Source: Myxococcales bacterium (GTDB lineage: Bacteria > Myxococcota > Myxococcia > Myxococcales > Myxococcaceae). Taken from it: a DNA stretch of 37,037 nt. The position numbers were made by a program, and so were the translations under genes. Shown one piece after another: positions 7,597-16,894 of this stretch; positions within the stretch are counted from its first letter, which is position 1; the number at the start of each line of letters is the position of its first letter. The stretch lies in the NCBI GenBank assembly GCA_003153055.1, contig PMBV01000155.1, positions 1 through 37,037 of the forward strand, given 5' to 3'. The notes beneath the pieces are model-generated. The model saw only the letters and a program-made list of their open reading frames with translations. It was not told the DNA's origin and did not search any database.

Positions 7597-9015
7597 TCAC
7601 TTCGAAGCGAGCCGGCGCTGCAAAAACTCCAGCAGCGCCTCACCGTTCGGGGGCCGGCCGCTGCAGGCCTGACTGAGCGCCTCGTCGGTGGTCGTTGCTC
7701 GTGCACGGAACGCCGCCAGGAGCGCCGCGAGGGACCTGGGTCCACACGTTTCACGCACCAGCTCCACCAGGCCCAGGCTCTGGGAATAGGCGAGCTCCGC
7801 ATCGGCTCCAGACATGGGCGAGAAGCTCCCGTCGAGGGAGGCGAAGGGAATCCACACGCGGTCTCTCACCATCAGCCGCCACTTCGAGCGCGCCCGGGCC
7901 TCGTCACCTGCGAAGTATTGGGCGAGACCCTCATGGAACCAGGTGGGCGCATCGAGGGCCAGCGGAGTCATCACCGCGTGCAGCGCTTCGTGCCGCACGT
8001 CGCCCGTCCGCACGACTCCACCGCGGCCGGCGACGAGTCGCAGGGTGCCGTCGTACATCCCCTCGGCCCAGGTCGGAGCGCAGGAGACCGCCAGCAACTC
8101 CGAGCGACTGGGGTACACCACCGCGGTGAGGGTGCGCGGGCGAGGAACTCCCAGCAGCGTGGCGGCGTCGTCCAGCGCCCGAGCCACTGCGTTCAACGCC
8201 TCCTCGGCCTGGGCCGAGCTGACGGTCTCGGGCGGGAAGACGAGGGTGACGCCGCCCAGGGTGCGCCGGGCATAGGAGCGTTGCACGTCGCGCTGCACCT
8301 CGAGGCGAGCCAGGAGCCGCGCCGCGGTGGCCGCGGGCTCGACTGCGAGGAAGTCCTTCAGCCCCTCGATGGCCTCATCCACGTCGGGCTGGTCGCGAGC
8401 CAGCAAGGCCAGCGCCAGACCCAACGCGGCGTCGTGGGGCAGGCGGGCGCGGGCGCTCCTGAGCGCCTCCAGCTCACGCGCGGGGTCGCCAGTGGCATGA
8501 GCGGCGAGGGCCAGCACCGCGGGCGGCCAGGGGGAATCGGAGCGCTCGGACGACAGCGTCTCCGCCCTCCGCAGCACCTCCGCCCAGTCAGGCGGCGGCT
8601 CGGCCAGAGCGCGGCGGAGGAGCCCGGTCTCCTCGGGGTCGAAGGCACCGCGAATGCCCCGGCGTCGATTGGCCTCCTCGGCCAGGCGATTCCGCAGACT
8701 GTGGTGGGTCCGCAACGCCTTGGCGTCGTCGGCGGCGCAGAAGCCCTCCTGGAGCTGGCTCAGGGAGAGGCTCGCCAGTGAGGCGGGCACCTCGGCGGGG
8801 TGCGACGTCTCTGGCACGGCGGCATCGCCCGGCGTCAGTGGCGTCGGTGGCGTCGCAGCGGGAGGGGCCGCTGGTGCCTCGGAGAGCGACGGCCCCACCA
8901 TTTCGGACGACGGATCGAGGAAGAAGTGCAGCGCGAAGCCGACCCCGAGGGCCGCCGCCACCCAGAGCCAGCGGCGCCTACTGCTCCTCGACGCTCGGCG
9001 CGGCTGACCGGTCAT
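7597..9015 (-). CDS. Membrane-anchored MA-type (gluzincin-like) metallopeptidase
   Basis: 472 residues with an RRASRSSRRR basic N-terminus and one transmembrane segment (about 15-35, WLWVAAALGVGFALHFFL). A proline/alanine-rich linker and a helical TPR-like region (about 80-240) follow. The C-terminal domain contains HEALH (His342, Glu343, His346) and, 16 residues on, WFHEGLAQYF with Glu362, the arrangement of peptidase MA-like gluzincins. The catalytic domain is therefore expected in the periplasm. The ATG at 9015 was chosen because it directly precedes the basic/TM signal anchor; upstream in-frame codons give low-complexity Arg-rich sequence. It is divergent from the lipoprotein gene at 9302 across 286 bases, which must hold both promoters; I see no certain promoter motif there. 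The substrate is unknown. Confidence 0.8.
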   Translation of the reverse strand: MTGQPRRASRSSRRRWLWVAAALGVGFALHFFLDPSSEMVGPSLSEAPAAPPAATPPTPLTPGDAAVPETSHPAEVPASLASLSLSQLQEGFCAADDAKALRTHHSLRNRLAEEANRRRGIRGAFDPEETGLLRRALAEPPPDWAEVLRRAETLSSERSDSPWPPAVLALAAHATGDPARELEALRSARARLPHDAALGLALALLARDQPDVDEAIEGLKDFLAVEPAATAARLLARLEVQRDVQRSYARRTLGGVTLVFPPETVSSAQAEEALNAVARALDDAATLLGVPRPRTLTAVVYPSRSELLAVSCAPTWAEGMYDGTLRLVAGRGGVVRTGDVRHEALHAVMTPLALDAPTWFHEGLAQYFAGDEARARSKWRLMVRDRVWIPFASLDGSFSPMSGADAELAYSQSLGLVELVRETCGPRSLAALLAAFRARATTTDEALSQACSGRPPNGEALLEFLQRRLASK

Positions 9016-9301
9016 GTCGGCTTCTTTCGCGGGGCGCCCATGAAAGCACTCGAAAATCGTGTGACGCCTGCGACGGACGCGATGAGCGCGACCCGCGAGA
9101 AACTCCTCCTCTCGGTCGGAGTAGACCACGACGAAGGCCCCCCGAGTGCCTCCCTCCCCGAGCCACAGAAGGCAGACACGGAGAACCTGGTCGCGATGCG
9201 CTCGCCTGCTCGCTCCGGCAGGTGCTTCGGTCCTCCGTCTTCTCTTTCTCACGGCGGCCCACCGCGGGTAGTGTGCGCCGACACGCTCCTCTGGAGACTT
9301 C

Positions 9302-12187
9302 ATGTCGCTGCACCCCCCTGGCAGCCGCCTCGCGGCCCTCATGCTCCTTCTCATCGCCGCCTGTGCCGGCTGCAAGGGTGAGGACCCCATCCAGCTCACC
9401 TTCAGCCCCGGGATCCTTTCCGCCTCCTTCGCCCAGGGCGATCGGTTCGAACCCCTGGAGGTGACGGTGTCGCTCAGCAGGGTCCCGACCAGCTCCGTCT
9501 ACGTGGGCCTCGTCCAGGACGCACCGGTGGTGGATGGAACCATCAACCTGGTTGACCTCGGCCGCAACCGCTACCAGGCCTCGGTGTCGCCCATCTGCAC
9601 CCTGGAGCCGGGTGTTCACCGCGGGCACCTGACCGTACAGCTGTGCCGCGACGAGCAGTGCCAGGAGACCATTCCCCTGGCGGGGAACACCCTGCCCTAC
9701 GAGTTCACCGTGGCGGCCGGTACCTCCGTCGACATCGCCATCGACGGGGTCCGCCAGCCAGTCCCTTGGTTTGCCTGCGCCTGGTCGTCGCCCCCCACCC
9801 TGAAGGTGGGACAGCGGGTGGAATTCACCTCCAGCCGACCCGCGCGCTGGTCCTCGAGCGTCTCCACTAGCGCCGGCGTCCCCACGCTGACCGACGTCGT
9901 GCAGACCGCGACCTCCTGGGCCGGAACCGTAGGAAGCGTCAGGCCCTGCGGAGGCGGGACCAACATCGGATCCATCTCCGTCGTCGGCGCTTTCGGGGAG
10001 CGGGGCTCGTCGGCTGACCTCGACGCGTGGTTCTCGGTGCTCTGCTGGGACCACAACGGCCCGCTGGTCCCGTCGCCGGCTCGCCTCGCCTTCTCCATGG
10101 CAGCCGGAGGCTCGGCGCCGGCGCCACGAACTCTGAGCTTCACCGCCGAGGGTGCGCCCTACGCCTGGACCGCGTCGGTGGCCCAGGGCGGGGGCCCCGC
10201 GTGGCTCTCGCTCGACGGCGGCGCGACCGCCAGCGGGAGCAAGCTGCCGGGTAGCGTCACGGCCTCCGTCGGCGACGTCCACCTGCCGCCCGGGACCTAC
10301 TCGGCAGAGGTGCACCTTGAGGGCGGCGGCCACACCATCGCCGTTCCCGCGAGCCTGGTGGTCCGCCCGCCCGCCTTGCAGATCGCCAGCCCACTCGTTG
10401 CGCTCTCGGCCGTCGCCGGCCAGCAGGCCGCGCCCGCCACCGGCAGCGACTACCTGATGACCGAGGTGGGCAGCATCCCCTACACCACCACGGTCTCCTA
10501 CGGGCCCGGCGCCGACGGATGGTTGACGGTGACGGCCACCGAGACCACCGCTCCAGCCACCGTCACGCTGACCCCGACCCGCGCCGACCTGCCGGCCGGC
10601 ACCTACTCCGCAACCGTGACGTTCACGCCCGGGAACGGCGCCCCCGAGGTGCGGGTCGAGGTCCGGTACACGCTGGTGACCTCGCAGCTCTCGCTGGCAC
10701 CAGCGCAGCTGACCTTCTCGCTCGGCGCGGCCACCCTCCCTGCCGATCTCGGTCTGCGCCTCGACCTCGCAGACACCGGCGCGCCGCTCACCTGGACCGT
10801 TACGGCCTCCGTGCCCTGGCTCTCCGTCTCGCCATCCAGCGGCACCTCCGGGACCACGGCGACCGTGACCGTTGACCCGGCAGCCTTCGACCAGGCAGCC
10901 AACGGCGCGTACCCGGGTACCCTGACCTTCCGCTACGACGGGTCCAGCGTGTCCGGCGCCTCCCGCGAGCTGGGCGTGACGGTGAACGTGGCCCTGCCAC
11001 TGGTGGAGCAGGTGGCCCCCTACGTGTCCTACTCCGACCGGCTCGGTCAGGTGGTGGTGCGTGGACAAGGCTTCCGAACCCTCTCCAACCCCACGGTCAT
11101 GTTCGGGAGCACCGCGGCGAGCGGCGCCACGGTGTCGAGCGACACCGAGCTGCGGGTAGTGCCTCCCAGCGGGCTCGCTGCGGGACGGCACCTGGTCCGG
11201 GTCGTCAACCCCCTCGGACTGCCGCGCTCGCGGGTCGAGCTGGTGTCTCGCTCTTCCCGGACACACACTGCCGGTCTCATCCGATCCGCCGGGCCCCGCT
11301 CGCGGCTCATCCATGACGCCGAGCGCGACTGCTTCTACGGCGCTCACGCCGGGGCCAATCAGGTGCAGCGCTTCTGCGACGGCGCTGGCGGATGGGTGGC
11401 CGACGCCCTCACGGTGGGTGGCGTGCTCGACGTGGCGATGGCGCCCGGGGGGCGGGAGCTCATCGCCATCAGCCCAGACAAGCTCCACCGCATCGACCTC
11501 GCCACCTTCGCGATCACGGCCAGCACCAAGGCCGCCGACCTGGGCATCCGCCTTTCCACCTACGCCTCGCTCCACAACGTCGTCATCACCAACGACGGCC
11601 ATGTGCTCATCACCGCCGGGTACAGCTGGTTGACCCTCTACCGCTACCCGCTCGGGGGCGGAACCACCACGCCGCTCAGCGGGACGTTCTTCAGCTCGGG
11701 CGGCCCCCAGTCGATGGGCGTTTCGCTCGATGGCAGCCGGGTGATCACCGGCGAGGCAGGGATCTCCTCGCCGCACTTCGTCGTTTACGAGGCCTCGACC
11801 GGGACCGTCACCACCACCGCGATACCGCCCAACCAGTACATCGAGGTCTATTCGGTGACGGTCGACAGGATGGGCCAGCGGATCGGGATCGGATCGAGCG
11901 GGTCGGTGTACGACGCGGCACTGTCGACCATAGGCTCCACGGCGACCTGCCAGATGGCAGTCTCTGCCGACGGAGCCCGTGCCTACGCATACATGCCCGG
12001 CGCCACGGCGACCCTGAGCACCTACGACATCAGCGGGAGTTCCGTTCAGCAGATTGGGGCAGCCACCACTCTGTCGGTGGACCCCGACGGCGCCGGGTAT
12101 GGCGCCACCTACCTCCTCACCAGCCAGGACAGCCGGACACTGTTCATCGACGGCACCGAGGGGATCCTCGTGATGGCGGCGCCCTAA
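9302..12187 (+). CDS. Large lipoprotein: BACON-like repeats, TIG domain and C-terminal propeller-like region
   Basis: 961 residues. Lipoprotein signal sequence with candidate lipobox cysteines at 21 (IAAC) and 24 (CAGC). After an N-terminal beta domain come three tandem repeats of about 100 residues (roughly 255-560), each with a W-L/xWLS core and a PAGTYSATVTF strand; these resemble BACON or Ig-like viral/bacterial repeats. A TIG/IPT domain follows at about 570-650 (GQGFRTLSNPTVMFGS). The last 300 residues contain repeated GGVLDVAMAPGGRELIAIS-like strands, as in YVTN/WD-like propellers. A clear ribosome site (TGGAGA) precedes ATG 9302. Surface adhesion or polysaccharide binding is inferred from BACON-family behaviour; nothing catalytic is visible. 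The gene runs in the same direction as the rhamnosidase 189 bases downstream, with a hairpin between them. Confidence 0.78.
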   Translation: MSLHPPGSRLAALMLLLIAACAGCKGEDPIQLTFSPGILSASFAQGDRFEPLEVTVSLSRVPTSSVYVGLVQDAPVVDGTINLVDLGRNRYQASVSPICTLEPGVHRGHLTVQLCRDEQCQETIPLAGNTLPYEFTVAAGTSVDIAIDGVRQPVPWFACAWSSPPTLKVGQRVEFTSSRPARWSSSVSTSAGVPTLTDVVQTATSWAGTVGSVRPCGGGTNIGSISVVGAFGERGSSADLDAWFSVLCWDHNGPLVPSPARLAFSMAAGGSAPAPRTLSFTAEGAPYAWTASVAQGGGPAWLSLDGGATASGSKLPGSVTASVGDVHLPPGTYSAEVHLEGGGHTIAVPASLVVRPPALQIASPLVALSAVAGQQAAPATGSDYLMTEVGSIPYTTTVSYGPGADGWLTVTATETTAPATVTLTPTRADLPAGTYSATVTFTPGNGAPEVRVEVRYTLVTSQLSLAPAQLTFSLGAATLPADLGLRLDLADTGAPLTWTVTASVPWLSVSPSSGTSGTTATVTVDPAAFDQAANGAYPGTLTFRYDGSSVSGASRELGVTVNVALPLVEQVAPYVSYSDRLGQVVVRGQGFRTLSNPTVMFGSTAASGATVSSDTELRVVPPSGLAAGRHLVRVVNPLGLPRSRVELVSRSSRTHTAGLIRSAGPRSRLIHDAERDCFYGAHAGANQVQRFCDGAGGWVADALTVGGVLDVAMAPGGRELIAISPDKLHRIDLATFAITASTKAADLGIRLSTYASLHNVVITNDGHVLITAGYSWLTLYRYPLGGGTTTPLSGTFFSSGGPQSMGVSLDGSRVITGEAGISSPHFVVYEASTGTVTTTAIPPNQYIEVYSVTVDRMGQRIGIGSSGSVYDAALSTIGSTATCQMAVSADGARAYAYMPGATATLSTYDISGSSVQQIGAATTLSVDPDGAGYGATYLLTSQDSRTLFIDGTEGILVMAAP

Positions 12188-12205
12188 AGCACCGGAGAGG
12201 TGCTT
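12187..12205 (+). terminator. Hairpin just after the BACON/TIG lipoprotein gene
   Basis: AAGCACC (12187-12193) and GGTGCTT (12199-12205) form a perfect 7-bp stem around a 5-base loop, beginning at the last base of the stop codon. No T-tract follows, so intrinsic termination is only a possibility. Confidence 0.4.
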
Positions 12206-12375
12206 GGCATCGTGGGCCGCAGGCACAGGGGCCGGTTCTGCGTCGGCTGGAACGCCAGAGCGCCGCCGCGCGCGTTCTCCGCTGACCCACTCGTGCCATC
12301 GACCCTCTCTATGAATCTGCAAATGGCCGCCTGGAATGTGCCCTGCGTGGCTTCATCCGAGAAGCGAGCGACCCG

Positions 12376-15195
12376 ATGAGGCTCGGTGCGATGTGGGTTG
12401 GCGCAGTCGCGACGCTCTCCATGGGATGCAACTTCACGGGTGTTGCCGAAACCCTCGATGCCGGGAGGCACACCGCCGAAACCGACGCCGGCACGCCGAG
12501 CGTGGACGCAGGCGGCGCCAGCATCGACGCAGGCAGCGGCGCGAGCGATGCCGGGACGGACTCCCACGGCGAGGATGGCGGCTCGACAGGCCAGGGGCTG
12601 CTCCGCGCCGTCGGGCTCCGGTGCGAGTACCTGACCGATCCGCTCGGCATCGATACACCGAAACCTCGTCTGTCATGGGCCCTGGAGTCCATCGACCGGA
12701 ATCAGGTTCAGACTTCCTACCAGGTCGTCGTGAGCGGCTCGGATGGCGCGTTGGTTTGGGAGAGCGGCAAGGTCGCGTCGGCACAGCAACTCCACATCCC
12801 TTACGGCGGCCCGCCACTGGCGTCCGGGCAGCGCGTGTCGTGGACCGTACGCGTCTGGGATCGGGACGGCAACGCGTCCGCGCCGAGCGCGCCAGGCACG
12901 TGGGAGATGGGCCTCCTCGCGAATGCCGATTGGAAAGGCAAGTGGATCGCGGGCTCGACCGCGCTCGTGGACCCACCCGCACCGGCGCCGTTCCTCCGCA
13001 AGACCGTGGCGCTGTCGAAGCCCGTCAAATCCGCGCGCATTTACGTCGCTGCCGCCGGCTACTACGAGCTCTTTGTGAACGGCCAGAAGATCGGCGATCA
13101 AGTGCTGGCTCCCGGGTTCACGCGGTTCGACCGACGTCTGCTCTACGTTACGCATGACGTGACCGCATCGCTCCAGCAGGGCACGAGTGTGATTGGGCTG
13201 GTTCTCGGCAACGGCTTCTTCAATCAGACGGTCGGCAACGATTGGGGCTACGAGAAGGCGCCGTGGCGTGCGACGCCGCGCGCGCTGGTGCAGGCCCACA
13301 TCACGTTCACCGACGGGACGTCCCAAACTGTCGTCGGTGACGACACCTGGCACTTCGCATCGGGGCCGATCCTGTACGATCAGGTGCGGAGCGGCGAAAC
13401 GTACGATGCGCGCCTGGAAAAGCCGAGCTGGGCCACCGCCACGTACCAGGAAGACGCGTCATGGAAGCCCGCGTTGACGGTGCCGGGACCGGCCGGCGTC
13501 CTCTCCGCGCGCATGTTCCCGCCGGCGAAGGTGACGCAAACGCTCCCCGCCAAGAGCATGAAGTCGCCGAAGGCGGGCACCTTTGTCTTCGACTTCGGAC
13601 AGAACCTCGCCGGGTGGGTGCAACTCTCGGTGTCCGGGCCAGCCGGCACGTCGCTCACCCTGCGCTACGGCGAGCGCCTCGCCCCCGATGGCACCGTCGA
13701 CCAGACCGTTCTCAAGCAGGGGAACTTCGGTCGTTTCGAGACGGACACGTACATCATGAGTGGCCAGGGGACCGAGGTGTGGGAGCCGCGCTTCGAGTAC
13801 AATGGCTTCCAATACGTCGAGATCTCGGGGCTTCCGTCGTCGCCGAGCCTCGACGCGGTCGTCGCGCGAGCGGTCAACACCGCGTTCGACGCCGTCGGCC
13901 AGTTCTCGTCATCGAATTCGCTCTTTGGCAAGATCTTCGAGGCGACGCGGTGGTCCTACCGAAGCAATTTCCAGAGCGTCCCGACCGATTGCCCACACCG
14001 CGAGAAGAACGGCTGGATGGCCGACGCGCACCTTGCCGCGGAGCAGGCGATGTTCACGTACGACAACGCCGCCGGGTACACGAAATGGATTCGCGACCTC
14101 TCCGACGAAATTCAGGCGAACGGCGCGCTGCCCGGGATCGTACCGACCGCTGGCTGGGGATACAGTTGGGGCAATGGCCCCGCTTGGGACAGTGCCTTCT
14201 TCGTGATCCCGTATTACCTGTATGTCTATGATGGCGACACGCAGATTCTGACGGCGAACTACGACAAGCTCAAACGCTACGTCGACTACCTCGACTCGAG
14301 GGACTACTTCGCTTCCAACCCGAGTGGCTGGCTCGGCGACTGGGTCTACCCCGGCGACACGACTCCGGAGGCGGTCACGCATGCCGGCTATCACGTGTTC
14401 GACGCAACCCTGGTATCGACGGTCGCCGGCTGGCTGGGCAAGACGGACGACGCGACCAAATACGCGAAGATGGCCGCCGACGTGAAAGCAAGATTCCAGC
14501 AGAGATACTACAATGCGTCGAACGGTCAGGTCGCGACGGGAAGCCAGACCGCGCTCGCGACGGCGTTGTTTCAGAACCTCGTGGACGGCGCTGACCGGGC
14601 CAAGGTGTTGTCGGCGCTGGTGGCGAAGGTCGGCGCGAAGGGCAACCACCTCGATACGGGTTGCCTGGGCACGAAGTACCTGCCGTGGGCGCTCACCGAC
14701 GGCGGACGCGCCGACCTCTTCTACGCGATCGCATCGAAGACCGACTCCCCGAGCTGGGGAAGCTGGATCGGCAAAGGGGCGACGACACTGTGGGAGGACT
14801 GGCAAGGCAGCGGATCGCTGAACCACATCTTCCTCGGTGACATCACGGCCTGGTTCTTCCGTGCCCTGGCTGGCATCAACCCCGACCCGAGCGCGCCGGG
14901 CTTCGCCAACGTTATCATCCGCCCGGAGATCGTCGGAGATTTGACGTCGGCGCACGGTGAAACGAAGACGATGCGAGGTCTCGTCGTCAGCGACTGGACG
15001 CTCGCCACGGACCTCACGCTCAAGATCACGATCCCGCCGAATACGACGGCCACCGTGTACGTTCCCGCGATGAATCAGAAGAACGTCGTCGCCGACGGCG
15101 CGACCTTCGTCCGGTCGGAGACAGGTCGACAAATCTACAAGATTGGCTCCGGAACTTACCAGTTCATCGCACGGGGCGGTCCTGCTGCGCCGTAG
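12376..15195 (+). CDS. Lipoprotein alpha-L-rhamnosidase, glycoside hydrolase family 78
   Basis: 939 residues. A short lipoprotein signal (LSMGC, Cys18) is followed by a linker of DAG repeats (about 27-70), a typical myxobacterial outer-surface spacer. Then come the N-terminal fibronectin-like domain, the rhamnosidase N domain (about 180-330), a beta-sandwich (about 350-470), the (alpha/alpha)6 barrel (about 480-830) and the C-terminal beta domain. All four acidic residues described for Bacillus RhaB align: Asp538, Glu543 (general acid) and Asp550 in DCPHREKNGWMAD, and Glu807 (base) in TLWEDW. The enzyme should therefore be active and release terminal alpha-L-rhamnose from polysaccharides or glycosides outside the cell. 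Two 60-base rows sampled inside the barrel are only 50-53% G+C (counted), against 65-78% in rows sampled from neighbouring genes, which hints at horizontal acquisition. Confidence 0.93.
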   Translation: MRLGAMWVGAVATLSMGCNFTGVAETLDAGRHTAETDAGTPSVDAGGASIDAGSGASDAGTDSHGEDGGSTGQGLLRAVGLRCEYLTDPLGIDTPKPRLSWALESIDRNQVQTSYQVVVSGSDGALVWESGKVASAQQLHIPYGGPPLASGQRVSWTVRVWDRDGNASAPSAPGTWEMGLLANADWKGKWIAGSTALVDPPAPAPFLRKTVALSKPVKSARIYVAAAGYYELFVNGQKIGDQVLAPGFTRFDRRLLYVTHDVTASLQQGTSVIGLVLGNGFFNQTVGNDWGYEKAPWRATPRALVQAHITFTDGTSQTVVGDDTWHFASGPILYDQVRSGETYDARLEKPSWATATYQEDASWKPALTVPGPAGVLSARMFPPAKVTQTLPAKSMKSPKAGTFVFDFGQNLAGWVQLSVSGPAGTSLTLRYGERLAPDGTVDQTVLKQGNFGRFETDTYIMSGQGTEVWEPRFEYNGFQYVEISGLPSSPSLDAVVARAVNTAFDAVGQFSSSNSLFGKIFEATRWSYRSNFQSVPTDCPHREKNGWMADAHLAAEQAMFTYDNAAGYTKWIRDLSDEIQANGALPGIVPTAGWGYSWGNGPAWDSAFFVIPYYLYVYDGDTQILTANYDKLKRYVDYLDSRDYFASNPSGWLGDWVYPGDTTPEAVTHAGYHVFDATLVSTVAGWLGKTDDATKYAKMAADVKARFQQRYYNASNGQVATGSQTALATALFQNLVDGADRAKVLSALVAKVGAKGNHLDTGCLGTKYLPWALTDGGRADLFYAIASKTDSPSWGSWIGKGATTLWEDWQGSGSLNHIFLGDITAWFFRALAGINPDPSAPGFANVIIRPEIVGDLTSAHGETKTMRGLVVSDWTLATDLTLKITIPPNTTATVYVPAMNQKNVVADGATFVRSETGRQIYKIGSGTYQFIARGGPAAP

Positions 15196-15808
15196 TTTTT
15201 GGGCGGAACACCCCCGCGATGTGCTGGTTGAAGCCGAGCTTCAGATTCCGTGCAGGCTCTCGCAACGGCGTGTCCGGGAATTCTGCCGTTCGGCGCTTCC
15301 ATCGCAAAGGTCCGACGCTCGGAGTCATCGATGAGGAGCCTGACAGCGGCTGCACCTCGCACAGTGTGGATGCCTTGGACCTGGACTCCTTGCGACGACG
15401 AAACTCGCCCGCGAGCCTTCAGGAACGGCCTTGAGGCTGGGGCGATGACTTCGGGTCGTGGGGTCTCGGGCGAGCACCACGAGCCCCTCGGCCGGTCGGT
15501 CGTGTCACCGACTGAAGGCCTGAGGTCCAGGTCCCCCTCAGCGTGTGCGTTCGGGGGCGTTGGGACATCACGTTTCGCGCACGCTGATGCCCGAAGCGGT
15601 CTCGGAGGCGACACGGTCACGCTGCCGGACTGGCACGAGAAGGCCGCTTTCGGTGTGGCGAAGACCATGAGGGCCATTGACTCGAGATCGAGGTGCTGGT
15701 TGCACGAGGCACGGCGGAGGGTACCCGCGCCACCTCATCCCCCTTGGGCGGGTGCTGTTCCTGGGATGCCGTCCCTACCTGATGAAGTACCACGCGACCA
15801 ACTGACGG
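15196..15808. other. Gene-free stretch after the rhamnosidase
   Basis: I find no convincing gene in these 613 bases. Open frames exist on both strands but have Arg/Ser/Pro-rich, low-information translations and no ribosome sites. A minus-strand frame ending near 15164 contains NLKLGFNQHIAGVF, which looks more protein-like than the rest, and neighbouring frames on the same strand carry similar short patches. This would fit a decayed gene, but no family is recognisable. A run of five T follows the rhamnosidase stop without a preceding stem. Confidence 0.5.
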
Positions 15809-16156
15809 TCAGAACTTGACCAGGATGTCCTCGTCTTTCACGATGAATTGACACGCCAACCGCCAGGGAGGCGGCACGTCGTTCGTCTCGGCCTCTTCGA
15901 CCTGCTTCTTGGTGAGCTTCCCCGCAAGCTTGAGCGCGGTCTTCTCCTTCTCGGTCAGCCCGACCGCACTCGGCGTCTTGGTCGACAGCACCGAGACCTG
16001 AATCAGACACGAGCCGCACTCCCCGTTCTGGCACTCGAAGCTCAAGGGGACGTTGTTCTTCTGCGCCACCGCGAGGAGCGTGTGGGTGTCGCCAGCGACA
16101 GCATAGACGGTGATGTCGCGCTTCATCCGCGGTGAGCTGAAGGTGATGTTGGCCAT
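15809..16156 (-). CDS. [2Fe-2S] ferredoxin, FeSII (Shethna protein II)-like
   Basis: 115 residues. The cluster ligands are Cys42, Cys47 and Cys50 (FECQNGECGSC) and Cys102 (RLACQF), the plant-type [2Fe-2S] pattern. The start ITFSSP, the charged helical insertion LTEKEKTALKLAGKLTKKQV and the end IVKDEDILVKF match my recollection of the Azotobacter FeSII protein, which binds nitrogenase and protects it from oxygen; ordinary ferredoxins lack that insertion. ATG 16156 starts the conserved region; a longer frame adds 16 unlikely residues. No nif gene is in the window, so its partner here is unknown and it may protect or feed another oxygen-sensitive enzyme. It is divergent from recX with 179 bases between starts. 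Confidence 0.85.
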   Translation of the reverse strand: MANITFSSPRMKRDITVYAVAGDTHTLLAVAQKNNVPLSFECQNGECGSCLIQVSVLSTKTPSAVGLTEKEKTALKLAGKLTKKQVEEAETNDVPPPWRLACQFIVKDEDILVKF

Positions 16157-16335
16157 CGGTCGTTGACTCCAGGGAAAGCGAGTTGAACCCCAAGCCCCGA
16201 GCAAGTCTCGCGCCGGCTTCCTCGCCTGCGGCCCTCGCAGGGTTCGGCCGCTTCATGGTGCGACACCCCTCAGCTCGTTTGTCCGAATCCCGACAAACGC
16301 TCCAGTCGGCCCGCTCTGGTAAGAGGGTCCGCCGC

Positions 16336-16839
16336 ATGCGCCGCATCTCCGAGACCTCGCTGATGAACTCCGCGCTCTTCTACCTGGGGCGCTACGTGCC
16401 GTCGGTGAAGCAGCTCGAGCGGGTGCTGGTGCGGAAGTGTCAGCGGGTGATTCGCGAGAAGGGCGGCGACCTCGAGGCGGCCCGGGCGCTGGTGACCAAG
16501 GTGCTCGAGCGGCTGACCCGGGCCGGGTACCTCGACGACGCCCGGCTGGCCGAGGCGCTGGCAGGCTCGCTGCGTCGCGGTGGCCGGAGCAGCCGGGTCA
16601 TCGCCCAGAAGCTCACCCAGAAGGGGCTCGATCGCTCGCTGGCCGCCTCTCACGCCAAGAGCACCGCCGAGGAAGAAGAGACCGCCGCCTGGGTGCTGGC
16701 CAAGAAGAAGCGGTTGGGCCCGTACTCCCGCGCCCCAGTCGATCGCGCCACGCGCACCAAGCAGCTCGCGGCCCTGGCGCGCGCCGGCTACCCGTTTGCC
16801 CTGGCCCGGAGAATCGTCGACGCCACCGAGCCCCGGTGA
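16336..16839 (+). CDS. recX: RecX-family regulatory protein
   Basis: 167 residues, the usual RecX size. The three-helix repeats are visible: ALFYLGRYVPSVKQLERVL (first repeat), VLERLTRAGYLDDARLAEAL (second, with the family LDD motif) and VIAQKLTQKGLDRSLAASHA (third), followed by a C-terminal repeat ending RAGYPFALARRIVDA. RecX binds RecA filaments and limits recombinase activity. I start at ATG 16336, preceded by AAGAGGG; upstream in-frame ATGs lie in sequence without RecX features. recA is not in the window, so this is a stand-alone copy as in many bacteria. It is the more GC-rich neighbour of the ferredoxin gene and converges on the TfoX-like gene 55 bases away. Confidence 0.87.
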   Translation: MRRISETSLMNSALFYLGRYVPSVKQLERVLVRKCQRVIREKGGDLEAARALVTKVLERLTRAGYLDDARLAEALAGSLRRGGRSSRVIAQKLTQKGLDRSLAASHAKSTAEEEETAAWVLAKKKRLGPYSRAPVDRATRTKQLAALARAGYPFALARRIVDATEPR

Positions 16840-16894
16840 GCACGCGCGCACGGCGTAGTCCGGCTCCCGTCCACGGGCTGCGGCCGTCGGCCCT

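Noticed and set aside
5701..8781. Very long open frame on the plus strand opposite the AGPS-like and metallopeptidase genes
   Set aside because: It is the mirror of high-GC codon usage in two real minus-strand genes; its translation is Arg/Gly/His-rich with no domain, and it has no ribosome site.
8978..12322. 1100-codon open frame antisense to the BACON/TIG lipoprotein gene
   Set aside because: Low-complexity Gly/Arg/His translation without any recognisable domain, while the opposite strand has a signal peptide and repeated folds.
15250..15819. 190-codon plus-strand frame after the rhamnosidase gene
   Set aside because: Its end overlaps the real ferredoxin gene in antisense, the translation is low-information, and no start signal is present.
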